Below the pieces are notes generated by a model. That model ran no database searches, had not been told where the DNA came from, and saw nothing but the letters and a program-made list of their open reading frames with translations. From Nomia melanderi (Eukaryota > Arthropoda > Insecta > Hymenoptera > Halictidae), in assembly GCF_051020985.1 (NCBI RefSeq), contig NC_135010.1, positions 2,044,001 through 2,108,000 of the forward strand: a DNA stretch of 64,000 bases, in the 5' to 3' direction. The position numbers and the translations under genes were made by a program. Below are positions 12,901 through 23,700 of this stretch, piece after piece; the stretch's first letter is position 1; the number at the start of each line of letters is the position of its first letter.

Positions 12901-13387
12901 TTATTGTTTCGATTTCTATTTTTAATAATTTATTCGTATGTTACTTCCTTAGGAGCCCATATTGAGTGTTATTTATTATGGATTTTACCCAATAGTTGTT
13001 TATTAAGTTGTTCAAAATTATTAAAATGTCACTCAAACATAAAAATGGAGAATTTGTTCACGATGCGATATTGCTTATGTTCTAAGCGATCGTGGAAACT
13101 GATAACTCTTCATTCTAAAAATGTTAAATGTTATAGTAAACCAGCGTCAATATTTGTAAATGTTGTAATCTTACCGCTACTTAGGTGGTAATCTGTTGTT
13201 ATTCGTTACTCTCGCTTTCTTCGAATAATAAAGCATGCCTGACACAATTGTTCAAATGTGGTACAGGTAAACGGATATATGGTCTTTTTTTGACCTATCC
13301 AAAATACGACAGGATAGTTACTACATGTGAGCAACATATAACAACTCGTTCACCTATCTTACATTCACATGTGTGTCTGATGTTTCA

Positions 13388-13800
13388 GTGGCAGATATCG
13401 TTAATAGATTTAAGAATGAAGACACAATTGAATCACTTCTGTTAAGTGGTTGACCAAAAATAATAAATGAAAGAGAAAAACGGAAGATTATGCGGAAAAT
13501 AGAAGAAAACCCGCGACTAAGTGCTTCTGCATTAACAGCTGAACTTCGAGAAGAAACTGGGACATTTGTAAATATACAAACAATTCGATAACTACTTAAA
13601 GAAAATGGTTATAATGGAAGAGTGGTAGCAAAGAAACTGTATATCAGTGAAGTAAAAAGTTAAAAAAAAACGTTTAGCTTTCTCAAAAGAAATGATTTCG
13701 GAGGAAGAATCAGGAAGGAGTGACGTCGTTTTCGTTGATGAATCTAAATTCAATACATCTAGTTCGGATGGACAATTTCGCCTTCGTTAGTAGTAGCTAA
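13388..13800 (+). pseudogene. Broken Tc1-like transposase fragment
   Basis: The plus strand, with stops and frame changes, reads VADIVNRFKNEDTIESLL, then REKRKIMRKIEENPRLSA, ELREETGTFVNIQTIR, LLKENGYNGRVVAKK, and in another frame VFVDESKFNTSSSDG. This order (helix-turn-helix DNA-binding part, linker, then the first catalytic Asp in a DESKFN motif) is that of Tc1-family DDE transposases. At least three in-frame stops and one frameshift are present, and everything after the first catalytic Asp is missing. It is dead; terminal inverted repeats were not found. Confidence 0.8.
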
Positions 13801-14574
13801 AATGTTTACGTATGATTTTTGTAGTTTAAAGTGGCTGCACTAATTCCCCATACAGAGTCGCGTAAAAAGTAATAAAGGTTCACAAGTGATTTTTGTATTT
13901 TATATTGAATAAATTAGAGTTGTGGTTGATGAACACAATTCGCGTTCGTGTTTTATCTTCAATTCATCGTTTTATAAAATAGTTTTGGGAAATAACGCGT
14001 TTCACAGTTTGATTATAGATGCTATGTGAAGTTTACAGATGTTTACAGATCCTATCTTTGAATCAAATCGTAAAACAATATTTCGAAATTTGATGTTCCC
14101 AATAAATGTTTGGAGACAAATGTTGGTTCCCAAGAATTGAATTATGTTATTTTTCAAACAATTCACAATGATTTTGAAATAACCTGACTAATGTTTTAAT
14201 AGTTTAATTAGTAATGATTGTATTTGCGTTACTATTATTCTACACTTATTATAAACTAATTTACTTGCTATTTATTTATTTATTAGTATTATTAGATTGC
14301 CGATCCTGATGCAAATTAAAACTTCTCAGGATATAATTAGAAAAATAGAATTACAATAGAAAATTGTTTTTGTTGGCAAACATTGTAAGACAGGAAAGCT
14401 AAACAAGATTTCAGTATTTCATACTCCTATGTTGTTACGTATCGTATGTATTCTGTGCAACTTTGAACTTTCAGATTTCCTATAAATGCGTAAAAAATTC
14501 TCAGTCTATTGATTACCCTTTAAACTACTACTTTACATTTTTTATTGTTTATTATATATTGTTACTAACAGATA

Positions 14575-14816
14575 GATAATCTCGTAGGAAGAACTTTGTA
14601 CTAACGAAGACTTTAAATAGAATTTAACAAGCATGAGTATTACTGAATTCTTTTGAATTGAAATTAATTATTATTCTTCTATTATCAATGACTATATTTC
14701 AGTAAGTATAAACGTAGAACATCACCAAAACTTTTCTCTATTTTTTCAATAAATTACTAATGACAAAATAATTGTATCGATCATGATTGAGACACAAATT
14801 AAAGGGCATGGGGTTA
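14575..14816. mobile_element. MITE, family C (TTAA-flanked), degraded copy
   Basis: Right end AAGGGCATGGGGTTAA matches the family C terminus; the interior (gaatttaacaagcat, ttatcaatgactat, caataaattactaatg) follows the copy at 16205-16455. The left terminus is decayed, so that edge is approximate. Confidence 0.55.
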
Positions 14817-14999
14817 AATTCGAAAGTACAAGTGGATCCCTCCCAGCAAGCTCCTTGTAGTGGACTTGAAAGCTAGCATTATTGCTGATAGAGTAGTTCC
14901 TAACGAGGATGATGCTGCGCCGACTGACTGCGAAGTTGTATGACCCATGTAAAAATATGCCGAGCAATTTTTATTCTTTGGTTTAATTAATTCACACAT

Positions 15000-15470
15000 T
15001 TCGCTTGTTTCTCTCTTTATTCCGGTTCACTTAGCCATGTACTATCCAAGTGAACATCAGTCAATTCTGCTGACCTCGTACATCGATGTGACCAACTCAT
15101 TAGATCACGATGGTGGCGTCCGGACTGGTACTATGCTACCGGGATGATCATGTGGGAAGGGCAACACAATTCGCCTGTGCCCATCAAAACCATAATTGTC
15201 AAGGAGATCCTACTTCTTCGTAATCCGTCCGCGCTCCTTTCTGATGACAGGGTGTTGAAAAAGGGGAACTGTGGCGCCGGTTGCGATCATCCTCTGATCC
15301 GTAGATGAGAGCGCATCGAAACTCGGCACTGTAGTCCGATTGGTCTGATCACGGTTTGCTTCGCGTCACCCTCATTTTGCTCTTTTCTAATCAGAGACTT
15401 CTTCTCTGATTTCTCCCATTGTCGAATCAAAGACTTTCTTGATTCACCCCCTTTACTATTGCGACCAATG
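15000..15470. other. Less A+T-rich block of unknown nature
   Basis: About 470 bases with much higher G+C than the flanks, containing tggcgccggttgcg and ctgatgacagggtgttg. No reading frame of useful length or recognisable protein. It is followed at 15570-15640 by degenerate direct repeats of a ttgtaattct unit. An old LTR-retrotransposon piece or a regulatory block are both possible. Confidence 0.3.
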
Positions 15471-15960
15471 TATAGATTAAGTCATCCTATAAGGCTAAAT
15501 TAAGTTGGAATTAAGTTTGCGAATGAAGTAATCGATCATCCACCGTGGGATTCCTCATTTCTAATTATTTTTTCTTGTAATTCTGTGTTGTAATTCTTTT
15601 TTGTAATTCTTTCTTATAATTCTATCGTATAATTCAATCTCGTACTTATTTTGTATGTACTGGTTTTATTTGTATATTTCTTTATGTATATAGCTTCAGA
15701 TTCAAAGAGGAAGGTCATAGAATCATCCGCGTAGTATGAGTATTTTATATTTATCATCTTTAAGTACCTTCTATCAATGATGACATCTTAAAAATCGATC
15801 ACTTGTATCAAGTTTTAAAATAGAACACTTCACATCAATAATAAAGATACACGAGATATCCTGTCCGTAACATCGTATGTACATCATGATGAGCAGATAT
15901 CTCGTCCATTGTAGCGAAACATTAATGATTATTAATAAACGTGCATTCGCATGATATACA

Positions 15961-16208
15961 TTAACCAGTTAACTGTATTCGACGAGTATAAACGTCATTT
16001 TAAAACGCAAAATGCTATTAATTTTGTCAACGATCAATTATTTATTGTTTCAGATAAATGTGTAATTCTTCGTTTTGCTTCATTTTTTCGTTAGAACATA
16101 CTATAAACGCACTTGCTCTGCATTTGACGAGGATACACTTTATTATTTGATTTTATTGCGCGCACAATGAGAGATTTTTCAAACTAAATTTCACAGTTAA
16201 CTGGTTAA
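15961..16208. mobile_element. MITE, family A, copy 2 (complete)
   Basis: Starts TTAACCAGTTAACTGTATTC and ends CACAGTTAACTGGTTAA: both TTAA ends and a near-perfect palindromic terminus are intact. Internal cgacgagtataaacgtc and gacgaggatacact are the paired inner motifs. Its right TTAA is also the left TTAA of the next element. Confidence 0.8.
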
Positions 16209-16455
16209 CCCCTTGCCCTACAATATCTTGTCAGACTCGTGGTGAAGATTTCAAACAGAATTTAACAAGCATAAATATTGTTTAATTTGTTTGAATGTGA
16301 ATTACAGATTATTCCTCCGTTATCAATGATTATTCCTTAAAGCACGCATTAACATAGAATAAGACTCGATTATTCTCTTATTTTTAATAAACTGTTAATA
16401 ACAAAGTAGTTAGATCGATCACAGTTCAGAAAGAAATCATAGGGCAAGGGGTTAA
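16205..16455. mobile_element. MITE, family C, complete copy
   Basis: Starts TTAACCCCTTGCCCTAC and ends ATAGGGCAAGGGGTTAA, giving perfect inverted termini of about 16 bases. This is the typical form of piggyBac-type MITEs: TTAA followed by CCC. No coding capacity. Other copies are at 14575, 44347 (fragment), 50726 and 54474. Confidence 0.8.
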
Positions 16456-16879
16456 CACATTGAATATCGCACGATTTCATAGAGCAAAGTATACAAAATA
16501 GAAAAAATATATTAAATCATTTGATTGAATTGCAGTATTGCTATTGCACGTTGATCTAGCTGAGTGTCACCGCGTTAGATAGCATTATTTATAATATATA
16601 AATGTTTACAAATAATCATCGTCTAATTGAATGAACTATAGTAATTCGATTTGGTTGGGGCCACGGTTATCCCCATGGCATTCGACGTATTAATTACTTC
16701 CTAAGACGTTCATAAATAATTTTTTGGTAGCATCGAATACAAATCACCAGTAAACTTAGCACGGACCGCAACCAATTTCAATACCTTCTGAATTGCGATT
16801 CGCAAGTCATTGTGCGCTGAAATGATAAGATGTCAGCACCGGCGCTTCATTGATAATACGTCCTCAGAATGATGCCCCC

Positions 16880-17126
16880 GCTTATCATTCGTTTTGATGG
16901 AGGGATAGTAGGGGAGCATTGCCATTGACACAAGACCGAGGCTCAGTTATCTCGCGTTTATTCGCGTAAACTGGAGCGCTCATAGCGCTTAGTGGTTTTT
17001 CATTTTTTACTTGGCGAACGAGGGAGGTCACGACCAGGGAAAGACTCGAGGATCGCGATCCAGACAGGACTCGCGACCTGGAAGTCATTCCTAAGTCCAT
17101 GCGGAAGCACGTGGCCTAACGTCAAG
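16880..17126 (+). promoter_or_regulatory. Candidate promoter/non-coding first exon of the OATP gene
   Basis: A less A+T-rich block (from about 16640) leads into a stretch ending gtcaag|GTGAGA, a good splice donor at 17127. An arthropod-type initiator match TCAGT lies near 16945. An upstream ATG at 17099 opens a six-codon frame ending TAA. The next plus-strand gene begins 3.5 kb on with an ATG whose frame is stopped shortly upstream, so a spliced 5' UTR exon here would make sense. No transcript evidence; alternatively an enhancer. Confidence 0.3.
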
Positions 17127-18416
17127 GTGAGACTTAATGGAATTCTCGCGTGTTTCAGCTTCCACCTACGACACAGTTTCTTTCGCTTTTTTTTAGCTAT
17201 CAATGTCTCTCTTCAAATGATGTGCTTTCGTTTAGGACTTGTCTCATTAGCTGTCATTAGCGAATAATGTTCATTTCTGCATGTTTACCGTAGCACACAT
17301 TAAATACATTGCTGGCATCCCACGCGATGTGTGCAAATATTTTGTCAAATGTCATGTTACGTAAATAAAGCATGAAACGTTAATAACATTATAGTGGCCA
17401 TTATCTCAGATATTCACTTAATTTCACTCAATTCGTTTTTATTTTAATTTTCTTTGAAACATTTTATCTTGATTAAATCTTTTCATTGCATAGAAAATGT
17501 ACCTGCTATGCGATGCTATATTATTGTCCGTTGTATTTGTCCCCGTTTGTCAAACAGGATAATGCTTCTCTGATTCACTATAAATTTTGTCATATCCTTA
17601 TATTCTTAGGCTTCGCTTAGAATTATTTCAAAGTTATGCCCATTCACATATTTCGTTATATGTGAAGCAATAATTGAATAATTATAATCGTTAATTTTCA
17701 CTATGGTAAATCGAATATTATCGATAAATTAATGATAATTTTTTATAAATTCCTGTTAAGACTGCAATTTAGCATAATAGCATTCTCGGAGGGTTTCTTC
17801 GAGAATAAATATTACTTTTCTTCAGATAATTTATGTAGAATTAAAAATTCAAAGTTTCAGCTGAAGCTGGTAGACGGCAGCCGTCTTTGCGTAGTGTTAG
17901 TCTTATCGCGATTGTTTAAATTTAATCATGAAATTGGTCGTTTAAAGGAATAAAATTTCTGTAAAAGTTGCACCAAAGTGTCCCACTTCCTCGTCACTTT
18001 GGAGTTAAAAGTTAACTTTTCTCGGTTGAGAAAGCTTCTCGCGAAGTTAGGTCCGCAATTCTTAGAGTGCTTCTTGTAGCACGACGTGGCGGAAGTAACA
18101 ATCGACTAGAACTCCGTATTAATGCAGTCTCCGAACGTCACAACGAAATCTATACCCTGTTAAATTGCAATTGCGTAATCATCTCAGGTGCCCGTGGTGC
18201 ACACGACAATTACGTTGGAAACCATTCGTAAATAAATCCATTACACTGACTCTTCGACCGCATGTTCGCGCGAATAATACGAAAGAAAATTGTCATACGT
18301 AAAAACCAGATTTTTAGAGATTTCGATTTTATTCGTTTCCCATCGAATTGTATAAGTATCGCAAAAATCCGACACATCCATATTACTACTAGTTTTTAAT
18401 ATTCGTATTTCAGCCC

Positions 18417-18641
18417 TTAACACTAAAACTACCGAGCATTTAATACGATTAATATATAATCCCTATAAAAATTATAACAATAGATTATTTTCAGTTTCTT
18501 TGGACATTCATTATAGTATTCAAGTGAAATTATTTATTTTCGAGATCTTTCCGAATATTCAATGCTTTTAGGATATTAGTAATTACGAAACAAGAAATGG
18601 AAACCAGTTATTTTCGACTGGTACGGTACTTCTAGTATTAA
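18417..18641 (+). mobile_element. MITE, family B1, near-complete copy
   Basis: Starts TTAACACTAAAACTACCGAG and ends TACGGTACTTCTAGTATTAA, with TTAA at both edges and inverted termini of about 16 bases. The interior reads ttaatacgattaatat, ataatccctataaaaa, ttttcagtttctttgg and caagtgaaattattt. It is used here as the reference copy for family B1. Confidence 0.75.
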
Positions 18642-20269
18642 AGTAACTCGAGAAGAAAAAACTGTCTGATGGTTCACTGTTTTAAATATTTATGTCCATA
18701 TTTTCAGCGGGTTAAATGATTTAAAATTCTTAATCGTCAGATTGATTTTTTTTAACGATCAGGATGAAATACATCTATTCTTAGTAGCCTTAACATGTTT
18801 AAAACCATAATCCGTGCATCGATGATATTTGAATCACTTAGATAATCTGGCGATGATTAGATCTACCGCGTGAGTCTCTTATCTAACTGCTTTTTAATCA
18901 GTGAATTTTTCCAGAAATAATACACGATCAAAATTTACGGATATGCTTAATCACAAAGATATGGTTTACATGATGTAGGAATTGTTATTTGCAATCGGTT
19001 TTAATGAGTACAGAACTGTGATGCATAGATCAATTATGAATAAGTATCATAATATGAAGTCACAAAGAAGACGGTCAAAATAACAAATTTAATAATGTCA
19101 TGACATCGAATCCATGATTTTATATCTTTGAAACAATCTTGACATTGACAAATCTTTGCGATTATATTTACAATTCCTTAATGAATATATGGACCACATA
19201 ATTTCATTATAATAACTTTTCTGATACATAATCTGTAAAAGTAATTATTTAAAGATTGTAGTACGTAGTATTGAACGTATACAAATTCTATATTTCAGTT
19301 CATTTTTTATATAACACAATACAAGAAATCAAATTGTAAGTATAATCTAATCAGAAGAGATGTCTATTCTCTTTATTATCTTATAAACGTACAAAGAGGT
19401 TATATAACTTAATCTCTAAATAATACGCTACATTTTAATAAACAAATTAGTATTGCTAAGAAGAAGAAGTTGCGAAATATTTGAAGCAACGTACATATAA
19501 AATAATTCTTATGTTCTGAAGATTAATGTCATATCTTATATTACTAACGTTAATACTATACGTGGTGATTTGAAAAATAAATGATTTAACTTTATTCATG
19601 AATAATTTCATGGGTAATAATATAAAGTTACAGAAAAAATTCTGAAATTTCGTGAAGAAATATCACGAAAGGAAGTTACATAGTTCGGTTGTTATAATCA
19701 ATGACTTCTTAGATCTTTATTTACACATTTGAATTGATTTCCATATTTGATGCAACAGTTAAACTTATGAATTTTAATGTTCATATCATTTTATGACTGT
19801 TCATGCACCATGGCACAAAGGTAGATTATATCGTCTATATTTTTTCTTTTCCATGTTAAATTATTTTTTCGTATTAGTTTAATCACATTTAAGTCTGAGT
19901 AAATATACAGTAAACCAATGTAACGGTACTTTATGTATTAACATTATTATTAATGTAATAATTAAATTTTTTTAACCATTGCATGAAATACACATTTTAT
20001 GAATATATAATTTCGTTGCACATCTGTATTTTTCTCTTTCTAAATTCTTTTCCTGTTATACATATCAAAAATAATAAAAATAAAAATGTTTCAATTTACC
20101 AGTAACTGTTGAATTTAACAGTGAGCAGAAGTATATAACACATAATTGTCAATAGACAATCTTTCTTGAAAAAAGAACTGAAAATTAAAAACTAAAAATA
20201 TAATCATTTTCTTTTAGTAAGGCGTATATGTTTTAATAAACTCAAATAATGTAATAGTTGAACTTTTAT

Positions 20270-20450
20270 CTTCTCTTTCTTTTTATTTGCATACTCTTGG
20301 TTTCTCTCGTTCTCTCTCTTTTCCTTCCTTTCTTTTTTTCTCTTCCTTTTCGTCTTCCTCTTCTTGTTTCCTTTTCTTTATTCCCGTTTCTTTTCCTTTT
20401 CGTCTTCCTCTTCTTACTTCCTTTGTTATTTCTCTTCCATTATTCATTTT
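20270..20450 (+). repeat. Long polypyrimidine tract with internal duplication
   Basis: About 180 bases almost entirely C and T, with a direct duplication of ttccttttcgtcttcctc at about 20344 and 20394. It lies about 140-320 bases before the OATP start codon. It may be a simple-sequence expansion or help define a 3' splice site. Confidence 0.8.
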
Positions 20451-20586
20451 AATTGAAGACTACAAAAGATTAAAGTACAAATTGACTGGTCATTGATAAT
20501 TTGAAAATTATTAACGGAAGGAGAATCTTAATTTTATGGACAATTCAAAGTAACAAGTGCTTAAATGCTACAGTATAGTCGGAGGA

Positions 20587-20767
20587 ATGAGCAAAGATTG
20601 TGGAATTTGTGGGATTTATCCCCGATGGTTGCGAGATCGTGCCACCCCGAAAAATTTCATCGCTGTGTACGGTCTTCTCGGCACGGTGCAAGCGATGGCT
20701 TTCATTTACATCGTTGTCACCCTCACCACACTGGAGAAGAGATTCAAGATACCCAGTCGTACAACAG
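20587..20767 (+). CDS. Oatp74D: OATP exon 1 (first visible coding exon)
   Basis: Encodes residues 1-60 plus one base: a short cytosolic N-terminus with three cysteines and an RWLRDRATPKN basic patch, then membrane helix 1 (about 24-47) and LEKRFKIPSRTT. Donor g|GTATGA at 20768. If the 5' end lies at 20459, the leader would hold short upstream frames starting at 20535 (six codons with stop) and 20565 (overlaps the start in another frame), which could lower translation. Confidence 0.8.
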
Positions 20768-23700
20768 GTATGAATGCACTTACATATTTTTAAATGTTTA
20801 ACTCGTAAATACTCCGAACACTTTGTTATTTTCCAAACGAGTGCGCGTTCAAAAAGTTGATAAAAAGGATTGTTCCTTGCAAAGCTATAAACGTAAATTT
20901 AGATAAGATGTAAAGCAAATTTACTGCTTTAATATTTATATTTCATCATATTCATCTATTCAAATCACTCACTGTTCAGTTGAATCACTGTGTACCCATT
21001 TGTTTGAAATGCATACAATTAACATATCTTTGCAGTCATTAGATATCAATGAAAGCAATAATGTATGGTAATAGATACATGATAATAAGTAGATTTATAA
21101 ATACCATGGTATGTACATGTATTTACGTGATTATACAGATTTAAATAATATAAAAGTTGAGATGAAATATTTTTCACATTTCTGTTTTAATCAGTTTCTT
21201 AACAAAGATCATATTTATATACTTAAAATAATGTAATGGATATATTAATGAATAAAAACGATAGTTTGATTAAACACACATTTTAAAAATGTGTGTTTAA
21301 CAATACCAATGAAGCATTCCTTTCGAAATATAAACCAGGAAATTAAAATAAGCTACTTAATTCCACTGTTACAATGTTTTCATGAAGTTTCAATGCTAAA
21401 ATACTTAACTATTCCATCAAATTTTTTTACTTTTAATTTTGTGGAGATAATCACCTTGACAGATGGGTAGCTCAAACAATGATGCCTATATTCATTAATG
21501 TTACTGAGTCTATAATATGATTAATATGTAATCCTTATAAAAATTGCAACAACATACTTTTTCTTCATATATTCATTATAGTATTGCAGTGAAAATATGT
21601 ATCTTTAAAATCAATTGGCAAATGAATAACACAAATAATGATTCATATATTCATTGAGATTATCGAGCCAGTAATCTGATTAATATGCAATCCTTACAAA
21701 AATTGTAACAATATATATGTTCTCTTCATATATTCATTATAGTATTGAAGTGAAGCTATTTATTTCTAGAATCAGTTGAAATATTCAACACTTCTAAAGT
21801 CTCAATAATAGCGAAATAAGAAAACTGAAACCCGTCATTTTGACTGGTACGATAGTTCTAGCGTGAAACTAAAGGGTGAAAAGTTCTGGATAAATCGTTT
21901 CGGTATTTTCGCGAAAACCGATGTTGCCATCGAAAGCCGGTAGTCGAGCGTCGCTGGTGTACACGCGTTAAAGCACTCGCACTTGTATTTGCAACACGCG
22001 TGCATCATGCACGGTCGACCCCGAGCAAACATAATCGCGTGTCAGTGTGCGTTCGTCTAGTAGGTAAGTAGTGTGTCGCAATCATAGAAGTGAGAAATCT
22101 GTCGTTAGAGCAACGAGCGCTGAACACGCACTGCGAAGACACACGGATATGCATTATACGAGTTTATTGTTAGTCATAATATACGCCAAGGGTACGCACA
22201 CGAAATACTTTTACAGATGTCGCGAGTCTCGCGTTCGACCCCCTTTTCAGCTGAACGTACGTAAACTGATCAATGCGTTTCGGTCAGAGTTGCTCATCGC
22301 TTAAATTATTTTACGTAATTGTTTGTCCAAGATAACTAGCCGAATGAATTTTTGTTAATCAAACACTTCATCTAGGTAATTTATAATCCATAATCATTGA
22401 TACCTCAGGAGTGCTAAATATACGAACTGATTTTAAAAATAAATAGCTTCACTTGCCGACCGGTTAATTCTTCGAAAACTAGTAGATTTTTCGATAAGAT
22501 CAACTTATAAGTTCGTGATGTATCATTATATGCGAAATATTCAAATATTATTATTATATTATTATTATTTCATAAGTATTAAACAAGTAATCAGTTTTAA
22601 TAAAATTTCATATTCTTTTAAATAGTATGGTAGTTGGAAAAGTTAGAAAGGCAGGTTTAAATAAAAACGAGATTTCTCGTTTTCGGTACGCAAAGCGTTA
22701 AGTATATTATAGACTCGGTAGTTTTAATGGTAATATATGAATCATTGTTTGAGCTATTTATTTGTTAAAGTAATTATTCGTTATTCGCAGCAGATTATAA
22801 TATAGATTATTCTATTAACACTAGAAGTACTAGCTAACATGACTGGCTTCGTATTTTTTGTTTCGCAATTATTGGTATCTTAAAAGCATTGAATATTCGA
22901 AATGATTTTGAAAAGAAATAGTCTCACTTGAATACTATAATGAATGTTTGAAGAAACCGAAAATAATCTATTTTTGTATTTTTTATAGGGATTATATATT
23001 AATCGTATTAACGCTCGGTAGTTTTTGTGTCGATATCATGAAATTGACATTTTTACCATTACTTCTTGATGAAACTTTAATTTGTAATCATTTATTATAA
23101 CTCTATTAATTATTATCCGAGTAATCATGTTTGGATTCATTCTCATAGAAGAAATATCTAAAGACGAGTAATAATATTTTTACAGAATAATTAAAAGTAG
23201 CGAAAAAATTTAGTTTTATGTAGTAAACAGTGGCCATCAAGCGATAGTAATAAGGTTGTAACCAGTAATACGAGTAACTTTATTTCAATTGTTGTCATTT
23301 ATTCATTTATTTGATATGTTATAGAAATAAGTATAGAAAATAATGTTTATATTCTACAATGTGGTAATTAATATTGTATCGGAACTGGTTTACGAATATT
23401 AATGATTATTAATGGATTTGAGAGTACACGAATACTTTTATCCACTCAAAATATTACATGGTTATGAATAATAATTTTTACTTGTCTTTGTATATTTATT
23501 TATGGAAAATATCTTTTGAATATTTGCTTTATTCGTTTAAATTTAATTATTTATTTTTGGAGGACAACTACTTTTGTCAGATTTTTATTCCTGCACAAAT
23601 AGTTTTGTCAATCGTTATATTTATTAAAATAATGATGTAAATATTACTGAACGAGGATCTAATGACATATAGTGTTCTCCACGTAATTTTGTGCTCTGAC

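Larger units (their letters stand above)
7691..16880. other. Intergenic region between the RBM24-like and OATP genes
   Basis: No host gene recognised. Frames of 60-130 codons here have no recognisable domain, coding-like composition or splice context. Less A+T-rich patches lie at about 9370-9670, 11340-11600, 11760-11890, 15000-15470 and 16640-16880; these could be regulatory sequence or old inserts. The transposon pieces are listed separately. Confidence 0.6.
17127..20586. other. Sequence upstream of the OATP start codon (possible 5' intron)
   Basis: No coding exon recognised. It includes a less A+T-rich block at about 17990-18250, a family B1 MITE at 18417-18641 and a polypyrimidine tract at 20270-20450. 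Possible 3' splice sites before the start codon are at 20457-20458 (after tattcattttaattgaag, good pyrimidine context) and 20572-20573 (tgctacag, weak context). Confidence 0.4.

Noticed and set aside
20258..20496. Ser/Phe/Leu-rich open frames of 64-69 codons
   Set aside because: Direct translation of the polypyrimidine tract; low-complexity artefact.
22225..22240. gcgttcgaccc resembling a tRNA B box
   Set aside because: No A box at the right distance and no cloverleaf could be drawn from the flanking bases.
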